Assembly: GCF_036825535.1 (NCBI RefSeq)
Contig: NZ_CP098812.1
Coordinates: 2,170,001 to 2,234,000, forward strand
From: Parasalinivibrio latis
GTDB lineage: Bacteria; Pseudomonadota; Gammaproteobacteria; Enterobacterales; Vibrionaceae
Direction: 5' to 3'
Length of the DNA: 64,000 nucleotides
This document shows positions 34,134-44,324 of this stretch, one piece after another. Each line of letters opens with the position of its first letter. Positions within the stretch are counted from its first letter, which is position 1. Both the position numbers and the translations under genes were made by a program. The notes beneath the pieces are model-generated. The model was not told the origin of the DNA, searched no databases, and saw only the letters and a program-made list of their open reading frames with translations.

Positions 34134-37100
34134 TTAACTTGCTTCCTGAACAGGTTCTTCTGTTATGGATGCGATTTTGGGCTGATTGGCAAAACCACGC
34201 AGACCAACGACATGCACGTGTTCCCGGTCATTGAAAATCTTACGAACCAGCTTGTAGGTTGTGCCCTGCTCAGGACTGATGTTCTCCGGTGCCGCAATCA
34301 GAAGCTGCATATCCAGGCGGTCACACAGCTCAAACAACGTCGCGATGGACTTCGCATCCAGACGTGCTGCCTCATCGAGGAACAGGAGGCGGCATGGAAT
34401 AACACCCTTGCCACGCAGTCGACGGGACTCTTCTTCCCAACTCTGTACAACCATCAGCAGGATTGCCTGACCGGTACCAATCGCCTCACCGGTAGACAGT
34501 GCACCGGATTCAGCCTGCAGCCAGCCGTCAGTACCACGGTTAACTTCGATACCCAGTTCCAGGTAGTTGCGGTAGTCTAGCAGCTCTTCGCCGAATAGTT
34601 GTGGCGTGCGCTGGCCAATGTCGATATGCGGGTTCAGGCGCTGGAACAGTTTCGCCATCGCTTCCGAGAATGACAGACGGTTGTTACCGAACAGATCCTG
34701 GTGCATGTGCGCGTTTTCAGCCAGGCCTGCAAGCAACTGGGAATGGCTTTCACGAACGTTAACACGCAGACGGACACCGGCCACCTGTCCGAAGTTAATG
34801 TTCTGCAATCCCTGGTTGAGCAATCGGATACGATTCTGCTCGCGCTGGATGGTCTTGCGAATGATATTCGCCACCGACTCAGAGCTGATTGCCAGTTGTT
34901 TCTCTCGGGCTGTCAGTTCTTCGGTCAGACGGGCCAGCTCGACTTCCATCTCTTCGATAGCTTCGATTGGATCGTCAGTACGGATGATATCCTGACGGAT
35001 ACGCTGGCGCAGGTGCTGGTACACCGCGATATAGAACAGTACCTTGCGTTCTGGGTGCGCATTGTCTTCAGACTGGCGAAGGGCATCACGCAGATCATCG
35101 TTGTCCGCTACGGCAAGACGCAGTGCACCGAGGGATTTATCCGACAACGAGCGCAGTTCCTGAGCAGACATATATGCCATTTCACGGCGGTTCAGTTGTT
35201 TCTCAACGCCCGCGTCACGAGCCAGTTTAAGTACCTGGCACCATCCGGCTTTGGCATTGACCACAAACTTACGCAGCTCAACGTAGTCCTTGCCAACTTT
35301 CCTGACACTCTTGAGGGCACCTTTCAGCTCCAGCTCAAGGGCAGTCAGCGACTTGGCCAGTTCGCTGATACGCGCACGTACCTGCATCAACTGGTTGTGA
35401 AGGTCTTCACGGCGCTGACGGGCACGCTCTTCAGCATCGGCATCCGCACGGACACCAAAGTCAGCCAGTTCACGGCGGAATTCTGCCAGAGTTTCCTGTT
35501 TTGCCTGATGCGAACTCTTGAGGGATGCAAGAACCTGGTTGTACTGGTTAACCTGGCCTTGCAGCTGTTTAAGAGAATCACGGCTGCGGGCACGGTTGCG
35601 CTCAGCTTCAGCCAGTTTGGTTTTCAGTTGCTCATTCAGCTCGGAGCTCTTGCTCAGCAACGCTACCGCATCGGCATAGCCAAAGTGGTGACGTCGCTCT
35701 GCCAAATCAGCAACGGCGAACAGTACACGCTTGTGTGCTTGCAGGGCTTCATCCGCTTCCTGATAAGCCGCTTGCATTACTTCAAACTGTTCCGGGTCAG
35801 CATCAAGGTGAGAAACCAATGTCTCCAGTTCAGCCAGCGCTTTACCGTGCTGGTTCATGAAGAAACGAGCTTCATCCAGTACATTGAGCTGTGCTTCCAC
35901 TTCTTCAAAGCGGGCTTCCAGCGTTTCATCTTCCAGCGTACCCACCACCGGAGACAGTTTACCCAGCAGGGCAATGGCTTCTTTCGCGGCAGTGAAACGG
36001 CTTCGGATCTGGTTTTCCTGATCCTGGCTGTCGGTGAGAGCGCGATTAATCTGGTTACGCTCTTCACGGGCTACTTTCAGCGCCTGCTCCGGATCTGCAT
36101 CAAACGCCACAGACAGGTGGTTTGCCACAAAGTGGTTAAAGCTGTGATAGAGGCGCTGAAGTTTTTGTGAATCGAATGCCGCTTTGGCATGGCCTTCAAC
36201 CACGTCTTCACGCTCATCACGCAACAACTCCAATCGGTGTTCACGGGCAGCACGGCCAAACAACGGCACTTTAGGGAAGCGGGAGTAACGAAGCTGTCTG
36301 TCATTCAGGTGAACACAAACCGCCCCTTCCAGCTCTTCCACATCGAACACACTGTCATCGAAACCGTCAGCTTCACCTTCGATGATATAAAGGTCATCCG
36401 GACAGTCATCCAGGTTAACCAGTTTTTCTTTTACACCACGCAGGTCAGGCACCACGATAGCGTGACGCGCCGGGCCGTAAAGGGCACTGAAATAAGGCGC
36501 ATCATCGAGCGTGATATCGTCATAGATCTCTGACAGCAGCGTACCGCCAAGGGTATCGGCCAGTGACTGGAGACGTGCATCATTGCTGCCGCCCGGCTGT
36601 GCCAGACGTTCGATCTCTTTTTCCAGCTTTTCTTTACGACTTGCCAGTTGGTCGCGGGAGTTGGATGCTTCACGCTCTTTATCCAGCGTTTCCTGCATCG
36701 CTTCCATCACTGCCTGGCTGTCAGCCATGGCCCGGCCGCTCTGTTCCACAAGCTTTTCAAGGGCATCGTTAGCTGCAATCCATCCCGGGGCACGGGCTTC
36801 AAGCTCGCGGATCTTGCCTTCTACCACAGAAGATTTCTGTTTGAGGTCGCGGCCATTTTCATGATGATGTTCAAGCGTCATCTGGCTTTGTTCAAGGGTT
36901 TCCTCAAGGCGGGCCTGTTCCTGCTCCAGCGACATTTCATCACGAACAGCCACGTTGAATTTCTTCAGGTAACTTTCAGAAAACTCACGGGCCTGACGCA
37001 GTTGGCGAACACCGCGTTCAAGGTCACGGAACTGGGCGCGCATTTGCTCACCGCGCTCAACAAGTTGTGCCTTGCTGCGGCCTTCAACCAGAATTTCACG

Positions 37101-38594
37101 GGCTTTTGCGGCTAAATCAGTACGAGCCACTGTGCCGGCAATCTGTTCTACAAGGGCAAGGCCTCGGTCAAACTGTTTGGCTGCCGCTGACACCATGTCT
37201 ACCTTGTGCTTAAGCGCAAGAAGGGTGTTGGTCAGCGTCTCTTCATCCGCTTTCAGCGTGGTCAGGACGTCGTGTGCATTTTCAGCAGACAGCGATTCAT
37301 TGCCGGACACTTCCTGGGCTTTTTCCAGTGCGGTCACCGCTTGCTGGTACTGGAGTGCTCGGGTTTGTTGGATATCCAGTGCCTGCTGGTAGTCAGCCAA
37401 CTGGGTTTTCAGGCTGTCAACTTCATCTTCGCTCAGCAGCGACTGCTCCTCAGCCATCGCGAGTTGTTCAGCCGCCTCTTCCACCACCATGATTTGTTCT
37501 TCAAGGCGGATATTCAGCTCTTCAAGATCTTCCTCATAGCGAGTGATTTTTTCCTGCTGACGCAGCGCAGTCTGCACCAGTTGCAGGTGGTCGGATGCTG
37601 CCTGAGTATCCTGTTCCAGCATGGAATGCTGATCATCCAGCGCTTCTTTTTCTTCGCTCAGGCGAAGGATGGTGTCCTGGGAGGTTGAAATCTGGGTGCG
37701 GGTTGCCATGAGTTCACCACGCAGCTTGAGAGTTTGTTCAAGCTTCTGGCGACGGTCATTGGCATGGCGCATGTAATCCGACGCTACATAGTTTGTGGCT
37801 TCGGTAATCAAGTGCTTGAACAGGTCCCGGTCACGCTGGGTTACCTTGATGGCATCCAGGGTTGCGCGGTTTTCACGCAGCGCTGATTCCATGTCCTGGA
37901 AGGCTTTCTTTACCCCGCCATTTTGCGGCAACAGGTAATCTCGCAGTGATTTGGTAATTGCACTGGAAATACCACCGTAAAGCGATGCTTCAATCAGGCG
38001 ATAGAATTTGCCGCGATCGGCCGGTGTACGCAGTTTCTTCGGCAAGACACCAAATTCAAACATCTGCGCATGGTAGTCAGTCACAGAGTTGAAGGCTTTG
38101 AAATGCGCGCCTTCGTACTTGCTGACTACTTCTTTAAGCTCGGTAACCTGACGGACACGAGCCTGGCTGTCGGAAATGGTTTCGACCAGCACTTCTGTCG
38201 GTTTGACTGCCGCAGGAAGACCCTGAATCAGGAAGGGCTTGATGTCCACTTTCTTATCACGGCCGGCAACTTGTTGGAGCTTAACGCCAAACATCACGCG
38301 TTGCTTACGGGAGTTCACCACATCCAGTACGGCGTAACAGGTACCCGGGCGCAGCTTGCCGTGCAAGCCTTTGTCTCGGGATGAATTTGACGAGCCGGCT
38401 TCCGTGGTATTTCGGAAGTGCAGCAGCGTCTGGTCCGGTATCAGGGAGGTGATAAATGCCGCCATGGTGGTGGACTTACCGGCACCGTTGCCTCCGGAAA
38501 GCGTTGTCACCAAGGCATCAATATCAAAGGTGCGGGCAAAAAAGCCGTTCCAGTTCACCATGGTGAGAGACTGGTACTTACCGCGTTGGATCAT
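34134..38594 (-). CDS. mukB: Chromosome condensation ATPase MukB
   Basis: A 1486-residue SMC-like protein, identical in length to E. coli MukB. The N-terminal head has Walker A GGNGAGKSTT at about 35; long coiled coils flank a hinge near the middle (about 650-780); the C-terminal head carries the signature SGALSTGEAIGTG and Walker B LLFLDEAARLD. It compacts and segregates chromosomes as a complex with MukF and MukE. Its start overlaps the stop of mukE by one base (TAATG). Codon use seems more biased than in the neighbours, which fits a highly expressed gene. A strong antisense open frame is only a shadow. Confidence 0.97.
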   Translation of the reverse strand: MIQRGKYQSLTMVNWNGFFARTFDIDALVTTLSGGNGAGKSTTMAAFITSLIPDQTLLHFRNTTEAGSSNSSRDKGLHGKLRPGTCYAVLDVVNSRKQRVMFGVKLQQVAGRDKKVDIKPFLIQGLPAAVKPTEVLVETISDSQARVRQVTELKEVVSKYEGAHFKAFNSVTDYHAQMFEFGVLPKKLRTPADRGKFYRLIEASLYGGISSAITKSLRDYLLPQNGGVKKAFQDMESALRENRATLDAIKVTQRDRDLFKHLITEATNYVASDYMRHANDRRQKLEQTLKLRGELMATRTQISTSQDTILRLSEEKEALDDQHSMLEQDTQAASDHLQLVQTALRQQEKITRYEEDLEELNIRLEEQIMVVEEAAEQLAMAEEQSLLSEDEVDSLKTQLADYQQALDIQQTRALQYQQAVTALEKAQEVSGNESLSAENAHDVLTTLKADEETLTNTLLALKHKVDMVSAAAKQFDRGLALVEQIAGTVARTDLAAKAREILVEGRSKAQLVERGEQMRAQFRDLERGVRQLRQAREFSESYLKKFNVAVRDEMSLEQEQARLEETLEQSQMTLEHHHENGRDLKQKSSVVEGKIRELEARAPGWIAANDALEKLVEQSGRAMADSQAVMEAMQETLDKEREASNSRDQLASRKEKLEKEIERLAQPGGSNDARLQSLADTLGGTLLSEIYDDITLDDAPYFSALYGPARHAIVVPDLRGVKEKLVNLDDCPDDLYIIEGEADGFDDSVFDVEELEGAVCVHLNDRQLRYSRFPKVPLFGRAAREHRLELLRDEREDVVEGHAKAAFDSQKLQRLYHSFNHFVANHLSVAFDADPEQALKVAREERNQINRALTDSQDQENQIRSRFTAAKEAIALLGKLSPVVGTLEDETLEARFEEVEAQLNVLDEARFFMNQHGKALAELETLVSHLDADPEQFEVMQAAYQEADEALQAHKRVLFAVADLAERRHHFGYADAVALLSKSSELNEQLKTKLAEAERNRARSRDSLKQLQGQVNQYNQVLASLKSSHQAKQETLAEFRRELADFGVRADADAEERARQRREDLHNQLMQVRARISELAKSLTALELELKGALKSVRKVGKDYVELRKFVVNAKAGWCQVLKLARDAGVEKQLNRREMAYMSAQELRSLSDKSLGALRLAVADNDDLRDALRQSEDNAHPERKVLFYIAVYQHLRQRIRQDIIRTDDPIEAIEEMEVELARLTEELTAREKQLAISSESVANIIRKTIQREQNRIRLLNQGLQNINFGQVAGVRLRVNVRESHSQLLAGLAENAHMHQDLFGNNRLSFSEAMAKLFQRLNPHIDIGQRTPQLFGEELLDYRNYLELGIEVNRGTDGWLQAESGALSTGEAIGTGQAILLMVVQSWEEESRRLRGKGVIPCRLLFLDEAARLDAKSIATLFELCDRLDMQLLIAAPENISPEQGTTYKLVRKIFNDREHVHVVGLRGFANQPKIASITEEPVQEAS

Positions 38595-39310
38595 TATTCT
38601 TCCTCCCCGCCAAGGGTGGCATCGGGTTCATCGTCGCTTTCAAAACCTAGGCTGGTCTGATTGTGTTCCTGGTTGTGGATCACGGCTTCACCGTCCCGGA
38701 TCAGGCGAAGCTGCGCTTCACGGATGTCTTCGTCAGTGCGGACTTCAGCACCAAAGCGGAATGTCGCCTCACTGACACGGAACTTACCGGCATCACCCAC
38801 AGGCACAATCATACCCAGACGGCGCAATCGGCGAAGTGAGGTTTTCACTTTGTCGAACAGTTTCTCGCGGTCGAGGTCAGAGCCTGTGGCACGGTTGGTT
38901 ACCAGCTTCATCAGCTTTTTCTCATCCGCCAGGGAAACCAGTTCGTCAAACAGCTCTTTTGGCGTGAAGATACCTTCCTGCGCCAGACGTTCCGGGCTCA
39001 GGAATAGGAAACACAACACCTTGCCCACCAGCATGTCCATTTCAGACAGGACGCTCCGGCCAATCAGGCTGGTTGAACGCGGACGGAGGTAGAAAAAGTT
39101 CTCCGGTGCCCGGACCAGCTCACAGTTATAACGCTGGTAAAACAGCGACAGCTCGTTTTCAAAATCAAGCAGGAATGCATGGTTGTCCATGTCTTCGCTG
39201 GCAATATGGCGGCCAGCACGCAGCGCACTATCAAGTACCGGGAACAGTGGGTTGGCAATTGCCTGCGCCAGCTTTTCCGGCATAAATTCTTCAATATTTG
39301 TTGATGACAT
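38594..39310 (-). CDS. mukE: Condensin subunit MukE
   Basis: A 238-residue accessory subunit (E. coli 234) that binds MukF and tunes MukB ATPase and DNA loading. It begins MSSTNIEEFMPEKLAQAIAN and contains the family blocks NPLFPVLDSALR and SFLRPRSTSLI-like FFYLRPRSTSLIGRSVL. The ATG at 39310 agrees with the E. coli start and lies 20 bases inside the end of mukF; the frame is open further upstream. The acidic tail resembles other MukE C-termini. Confidence 0.95.
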   Translation of the reverse strand: MSSTNIEEFMPEKLAQAIANPLFPVLDSALRAGRHIASEDMDNHAFLLDFENELSLFYQRYNCELVRAPENFFYLRPRSTSLIGRSVLSEMDMLVGKVLCFLFLSPERLAQEGIFTPKELFDELVSLADEKKLMKLVTNRATGSDLDREKLFDKVKTSLRRLRRLGMIVPVGDAGKFRVSEATFRFGAEVRTDEDIREAQLRLIRDGEAVIHNQEHNQTSLGFESDDEPDATLGGEEE

Positions 39311-40613
39311 TTGCTTGTACCTTGGCCCCATATTCGTTGATTTCCTGCCAATCCGGCTGAATTGCTCCGAAGTCTGATTCGGAGTATCCAAGGCGGACAG
39401 CCTGGTTGATTACCAGGCGGGCAAGATCAAAGTGTCGGGCGTGTGGATATTGTGCGAGGTAGTTTTTCAGCACGCGTCCCAGATCAATCGGCTCTCCGGT
39501 TTGACGATGATGTTTGAGCATCTCCGCAATTTGTTCGGAAAGCATGTCTGACACCACGGTCAGCTCTTCGAATTCGGTTTCAACCGGCACATGTCCGGTG
39601 ACTTCGTCGTCACGTAGCACCAGCTCTTCATCACGCATATCGCGAAGACGCTCAGCATCCGCAAACGTCAGGAACCATGGTGCATCGAAGTAGTCTGTAA
39701 CAGACTGGCGAAGGCGCTGGCTGAAGGCGCGGTTCTTATCCATATCGATCGCGGTACGGATAAACTTATGAACGTGGCGGTCATAACCAATCCAGAGATC
39801 AATCGCCTGCTGACCCCAACTGATTATGCGGTCCAGTTTGTGTTGAAGGCTGTAGATCATACCGTCGACAAAGTCGAGGTCATCCCGGCCGTAGGTCAAT
39901 TCCTGAATACGCAGCAGCTGAGTCTGAAGCTGATCTCCGGCCGCCTGCAGCGTGTCCTGCAGCTCACGAAGGTTGGCAGACGTTTCACTCAACAGGTATT
40001 CACAGCTGGCAATCGCAGCTTGCCAGTCCTGGGTCAACAGCGCAGCAATATCGGTTTTCACCTGTTGCTGCTGCTCATCCATAACCCGCTGGTTAAGATC
40101 AATTCGGTCAAAAATTTCAGCTACTGAGAATTTCAGTACACCGTAAACTTTCTTACGCCAGAAGTTTGCATCACCGCCTTCAGCGGCAGCCTTCAGCGCC
40201 TTTTCAATTTCATCAGCCACCATCGAAAGCTGAATAGACAGCTTCAGCGAAGAATACTCGCGTTGGCGGGCGTAATAGTCGGTAATGGCAAGTGCCAGTG
40301 GGGTCAGGCGATAAATGCTAACCCCTTCGGTCATTTCACTGGTAAAGCGGTTCAGCAGGCGCTGGGCCACCAGATCATTGATAGCATTGTTGGCACGAAA
40401 ACCAATGGTTTCCGGCGACTGTTCAAAGGTTTCGCTAATAATTCGAAACGCATCAATCAGGTCACTTTCACCCAGCTCTTCATCAAACCGATCACCGCTG
40501 AGGACGGAGATCGCAAGTAAAAAAGCCAGACGTTCCGCAGGGAGAGCGAGCGAGAAATCATGCTGCTTCACCCAACCAACCAACTCGGGAACGGTCTGCT
40601 CAGTGTTGTTCAT
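39291..40613 (-). CDS. mukF: Kleisin subunit MukF
   Basis: A 440-residue kleisin, the same length as in E. coli, bridging MukB heads and recruiting MukE. The N-terminal winged-helix dimer part begins NNTEQTVPELVGWVKQHDFS and the C-terminus ends in the head-binding domain (GYSESDFGAIQPDWQ). First gene of the muk operon; the upstream cmoM stop is 91 bases away and on the same strand, so cmoM may be co-transcribed as in E. coli. Confidence 0.95.
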   Translation of the reverse strand: MNNTEQTVPELVGWVKQHDFSLALPAERLAFLLAISVLSGDRFDEELGESDLIDAFRIISETFEQSPETIGFRANNAINDLVAQRLLNRFTSEMTEGVSIYRLTPLALAITDYYARQREYSSLKLSIQLSMVADEIEKALKAAAEGGDANFWRKKVYGVLKFSVAEIFDRIDLNQRVMDEQQQQVKTDIAALLTQDWQAAIASCEYLLSETSANLRELQDTLQAAGDQLQTQLLRIQELTYGRDDLDFVDGMIYSLQHKLDRIISWGQQAIDLWIGYDRHVHKFIRTAIDMDKNRAFSQRLRQSVTDYFDAPWFLTFADAERLRDMRDEELVLRDDEVTGHVPVETEFEELTVVSDMLSEQIAEMLKHHRQTGEPIDLGRVLKNYLAQYPHARHFDLARLVINQAVRLGYSESDFGAIQPDWQEINEYGAKVQANVINKY

Positions 40614-40704
40614 CCGTTTTCCTTGTTGTTAATAATTATGATTTTGCACATTTTGTTTCGCCGAGCTGCGTTGAGGGAATCGACTCACCGCAGCACAAAA
40701 TAAT

Positions 40705-41478
40705 TTATTGCTTTACTGCCCAGGTATGGATGTACCGACCCAATGAAAGGTACGGTTCCTGACGGCAAAGCTGGGATTCAAGCTCCAGGACCTGCTCAAA
40801 AGTGTACTCTCCGGTACGCGTCTTTTGCATGTAGTCGTGGAAAGTTCTGACACCGGTTTTACCTTTAACATCAAAACCTGACTCTTCAATCCAAAGATAT
40901 ACATCTTCAGGCAACAATCCTTTCTGCGGCTGAAGCTTGAACCTTTTTTTATGGGGCATGCCATTCATCACATGCTCCAGGTTTCCGCATATCAGGTTTT
41001 TGAACACCAGACCATGCTGGTTATAAAACATGACGGATGCCGCTCCCCCCACGCGCACTATATCCAACAAGGATTGCAGTACTGGCTTGGGATCTGCCAA
41101 CCACTCCATCACCGCATGGAAAAGTACAATATCGACAGGCTCATCAATATGCTGGCCAACACTCTGTGCGGGGCAGTGAATCAGGCGATATTGATCCGTC
41201 AGACCGTCGGCATCAATTTCTTTTTGCGCCAATGCGAGCATTTCTGAGGAAATATCACATAACGTAACGCGGTGACCAAGTCTTGCCATCTGGCGTGAAA
41301 GCTGGCCCAGACCGCCGCCGGCATCCAGTATATGTAACGGGTGTTCGCTGGTTACCGTTTTCAGTATCTGTTCAATGTCTTCCCAGACAACACGCTGGCG
41401 GATATCTCCCTTCCCAGAGCCGTATATGTTTTTAACAAATTTGTGGGCGAGGTCGTCGAAATTTCTATCCCCAGTCAC
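40705..41478 (-). CDS. cmoM: tRNA uridine-34 5-carboxymethoxy methyltransferase CmoM
   Basis: A 257-residue SAM-dependent methyltransferase that converts cmo5U34 to its methyl ester in certain tRNAs, improving wobble decoding. The SAM motif is LDAGGGLGQLSRQMA, with a downstream VDIVLFHAVMEWL. Position before mukF and divergent from elyC matches E. coli smtA/cmoM. The next upstream gene is divergent, so cmoM has its own promoter or leads the muk operon. Confidence 0.92.
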   Translation of the reverse strand: MTGDRNFDDLAHKFVKNIYGSGKGDIRQRVVWEDIEQILKTVTSEHPLHILDAGGGLGQLSRQMARLGHRVTLCDISSEMLALAQKEIDADGLTDQYRLIHCPAQSVGQHIDEPVDIVLFHAVMEWLADPKPVLQSLLDIVRVGGAASVMFYNQHGLVFKNLICGNLEHVMNGMPHKKRFKLQPQKGLLPEDVYLWIEESGFDVKGKTGVRTFHDYMQKTRTGEYTFEQVLELESQLCRQEPYLSLGRYIHTWAVKQ

Positions 41479-41594
41479 GGTCGGTTTCGCTATGATGATG
41501 GTCTTGTGTGGTGTATTTTCTCATATGCGCGCACGTAATAAAGCCTTGTGCCGCAAAATACCCCTCGTTTGGTTAATATTCGGGCGACTTACGG

Positions 41595-42485
41595 ATGTTT
41601 GAACTTAAAAAAATAATCACCGCCTTCATAATGCCCCTCCCCGCCCTGCTTATAATCGGATTTATTGGATTGTTGGTCCTCTGGTTATCCAACCGAAAAT
41701 GGCTGGCTTCGTTGTTTTTGGTGTTTTCACTGGTCGGGATTGGCCTTATTTCATTTCAGCCGTTTTCCTCTTCGCTGTTGATGCCGCTGGAAAGAGAATA
41801 CAAAGGCTTCCTTCCACCGGATAACGGTCCCGTTGATTTTGTGATGGTGCTGGGAAACAGCCACGTCGTCGATGACGAAATACCGTCTACATCAGAGCTC
41901 TCTCGGGCCGCATTGATGCGCTTGGCGGAAGGGATCCGGATACACCGTCTGTATCCCAACTCGAAGATGATCCTCTCGGGTTATGACGGCGGCTATGAAG
42001 TCAGCCATGCGCGAATGCTGGCAAGGGTGGCCATGGCTCTGGGCGTGAACAAAAACCAGATCCTGCTATTGGAAACCGCCAAAGACACCGCAGAGGAAGC
42101 TTATCAGGCAAGTACGGTTGTCGGGAATTCCCGGCTGGTTTTGGTGACATCCGCCAGCCACATGCCACGCGCTCTGGATGAGTTCCACCTCATGGGTCTT
42201 GAACCTATTCCAGCCCCTACAAACTTCCTGGCTCAGAAAGAGATCAAACAGCCATGGATTAAATACACGCCGAAAGCCCAGTATATGGAGCAGTTCGAGC
42301 GGTATTGGCACGAGACGCTGGGACGAGTCTGGCTCAAATGGCGAGACACGGTACTGAACATATTCGCCACAGAAAAGAAAGCACCCGAGCCAGTCCAGGT
42401 AACTGAGCCGACGGAAGCGGATGAATCCCCATCACCGGAGCAAGTGCCTGCTCCGCTGACAGCTCCGGCCTCCGGCGCTCAATAA
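41595..42485 (+). CDS. elyC: Envelope biogenesis factor ElyC (YcbC)
   Basis: A 296-residue inner-membrane protein with two N-terminal transmembrane helices and a periplasmic DUF218 domain (VDFVMVLGNSHVVDDEIP, TSASHMPRALDEFHLMG). E. coli ElyC is needed for peptidoglycan synthesis at low temperature. The tail beyond about residue 255 is rich in Pro, Glu and Ala and is longer than the E. coli protein (about 259 residues), so it looks like a disordered extension. Divergent from cmoM as in E. coli. A strong terminator follows. Confidence 0.9.
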   Translation: MFELKKIITAFIMPLPALLIIGFIGLLVLWLSNRKWLASLFLVFSLVGIGLISFQPFSSSLLMPLEREYKGFLPPDNGPVDFVMVLGNSHVVDDEIPSTSELSRAALMRLAEGIRIHRLYPNSKMILSGYDGGYEVSHARMLARVAMALGVNKNQILLLETAKDTAEEAYQASTVVGNSRLVLVTSASHMPRALDEFHLMGLEPIPAPTNFLAQKEIKQPWIKYTPKAQYMEQFERYWHETLGRVWLKWRDTVLNIFATEKKAPEPVQVTEPTEADESPSPEQVPAPLTAPASGAQ

Positions 42486-42504
42486 ACAACAGACATAGCG
42501 AACG

Positions 42505-42530
42505 AAAGCGGAAGCAGAGGCTTCCGCTTT
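42505..42530 (+). terminator. Terminator of elyC
   Basis: Stem AAAGCGGAAGC (42505-42515) and GCTTCCGCTTT (42520-42530) with a 4-base loop, followed by TTTT. A strong intrinsic terminator. Confidence 0.9.
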
Positions 42531-42718
42531 TTTATACCTCATGCTCCCTGCCCCCACGCCGTCACCCGTGCGCAATAGTCTTTTGACTTTCTGTCCTCGT
42601 CTGGGTGCCTAACCTATAACCACTAATCCCGTTTTCTACAACGGAATGTTTGGGTGCGCTACATGCAGCCCAGCAAGAACCAAAGCCTCTTTAACGGGGC
42701 TCACAAGGAGGTCACGCT

Positions 42719-43333
42719 ATGTGGCAGGGCTTGAAATCAATCATTGCAAAGGTATTTCCTATGACGATTTCGATTCATCCCAGTGTCGACAAAGGTGTTG
42801 CACAAACACAGACAGACGGGTTCAGTGGTGGTCAGCTATTGTGTAAATGTCCTTCTGACAAGGTTATCGTCACGGTAACCTCACAGTCGGCACACAATCA
42901 TGTATGCGGTTGTTCTAAATGCTGGAAACCTGATGGTGCAACATTTTCGCAGGTCGCTGTGGTTTCCCGTGATTCCCTCAGCGTCACGTCTCACGAAGAC
43001 AAGCTGAAAATTATCGATGAGTCAGCAGCGATTCAACGTCATGCTTGCACTGGATGCGGTACACATATGTACGGGCGGATTGAAGATACCAATCATCCCT
43101 TTTATGGACTGGATTTTATCCATACCGAGCTGTCGAGTGCTGACGGTTGGTCTGCACCAGAGTTTGCAGCCTTTGTTTCTTCTATTATCGAAACCGGCAC
43201 ACCGCCGGATCAGATGGACGCGATTCGTAACCGGCTGAAAGAACTTGGCCTGGAACCATACGACTGTCTCTCACCACCCTTAATGGATGCAATTGCCACG
43301 CATGTCGCTAAACAGCGTGGTGTCTTGAACTAA
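42719..43333 (+). CDS. gfa: Glutathione-dependent formaldehyde-activating enzyme Gfa
   Basis: A 204-residue zinc protein of the GFA family, annotated as S-(hydroxymethyl)glutathione synthase. Cys ligands are visible in QLLCKCPSD, HVCGCSKCWK and HACTGCGTH. An AGGAGG ribosome site 7 bases before the ATG at 42719 supports this start over the internal ATG at 42761, which would begin the protein at the more usual IHPSVDKG. In most genomes gfa sits with the formaldehyde dehydrogenase adhC/frmA; none is present here. The enzyme may help convert formaldehyde and glutathione, although its catalysis in vivo is debated. Confidence 0.85.
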   Translation: MWQGLKSIIAKVFPMTISIHPSVDKGVAQTQTDGFSGGQLLCKCPSDKVIVTVTSQSAHNHVCGCSKCWKPDGATFSQVAVVSRDSLSVTSHEDKLKIIDESAAIQRHACTGCGTHMYGRIEDTNHPFYGLDFIHTELSSADGWSAPEFAAFVSSIIETGTPPDQMDAIRNRLKELGLEPYDCLSPPLMDAIATHVAKQRGVLN

Positions 43334-43392
43334 GGCTCATTTTCGATGCTGCATCGCAGCTGTTGGCAGGTAAAGAACAGCTTCTACAAAAA

Positions 43393-43416
43393 AAGCGGCA
43401 CCTCTCGGTGCCGCTT
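43393..43416 (-). terminator. Terminator of htpX
   Basis: Stem AAGCGGCACC (43393-43402) and GGTGCCGCTT (43407-43416) with a 4-base loop. On the minus strand it follows htpX and leads into seven T (plus-strand A run at 43388-43394), so it mainly serves htpX. Confidence 0.85.
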
Positions 43417-43442
43417 CATTATGTCCATCCCTGTTGAAGGGC

Positions 43443-44324
43443 TTACAGGTATTCGCCTTTGCGCAGCGCATCGATACGCTTTTCCAATGGCGGGTGAGTC
43501 ATGAAAAGCTCACTCAGGGATTTCTTACCGTTAATCCCGAAAGCCATCATCGAGCCTTCCAGATGTGACTCCTGGCTCATGCGAAGGCGCTCAAGTGCCG
43601 CAATCATCTTCTGCTTGCCAACAAGATGCGCTGAACCGGCGTCCGCTTTAAATTCACGGTGACGGCTGAACCACATGGTCAGAATGCTCGCCAGGAAACC
43701 GAAAAGGATTTCCATAATTGACGATACGATGAAGTAAGTCATAAAGCTGCCGCCAGATTCGCCATCTTCATCATTGCTGTTCATACCGCTGACCACGCTG
43801 GCAATAATGCGCGAGATAAAGATTACGAAGGTGTTCACTACCCCCTGCATCAGGGTCATGGTTACCATGTCACCATTAGCAATGTGGCTTACCTCGTGGG
43901 CAAGCACTGCTTCAGCTTCGTCGCGCGTCATACCATGCAGAAGGCCGCTGGACACCGCCACCACGGAATCGTTTTTACGCGCACCTGTGGCAAATGCGTT
44001 GATGTCAGGCGAATCATAAATCGCGACTGTTGGCATACCGATACCGGCCTGTTGCGCCTGGCGGGAAACGGTGCTCATCAGCCAGTGTTCAGTTTCATTA
44101 CGCGGATGTTCAATCACCATTGCACCTACGGAACGCAGTGCCATAGACTTCGACATCATTAGTGAGATGATTGAACCACCAAAACCAAACAGCGCCGCCA
44201 TTAACAATAGGCCAGACAGGCTGCCCGGTTGCATTCCGGTTACTGCGTAGACAATATTCAGGATAATGCTGAATACAATCAGTACGGCAAAGTTGGTAGC
44301 CAAAAACAAGGCTATACGTTTCAT
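43443..44324 (-). CDS. htpX: Heat-shock membrane protease HtpX
   Basis: A 293-residue inner-membrane zinc metalloprotease of the M48 family, identical in length to E. coli HtpX. It has two N-terminal transmembrane helices, the zinc motif HEVSH (VLAHEVSHIANGD) and a further membrane region before FSRHREFKADAGSAHL, which supplies the third ligand Glu. It helps degrade misfolded membrane proteins with FtsH. A sigma-32-like promoter candidate lies 55-81 bases before the ATG. Confidence 0.95.
   Translation of the reverse strand: MKRIALFLATNFAVLIVFSIILNIVYAVTGMQPGSLSGLLLMAALFGFGGSIISLMMSKSMALRSVGAMVIEHPRNETEHWLMSTVSRQAQQAGIGMPTVAIYDSPDINAFATGARKNDSVVAVSSGLLHGMTRDEAEAVLAHEVSHIANGDMVTMTLMQGVVNTFVIFISRIIASVVSGMNSNDEDGESGGSFMTYFIVSSIMEILFGFLASILTMWFSRHREFKADAGSAHLVGKQKMIAALERLRMSQESHLEGSMMAFGINGKKSLSELFMTHPPLEKRIDALRKGEYL

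Noticed and set aside
34701..36170. Long open frame on the plus strand (489 codons) inside mukB
   Set aside because: Shadow of the mukB reading frame on the other strand. mukB is full length and intact, and the antisense translation has no recognisable domain.
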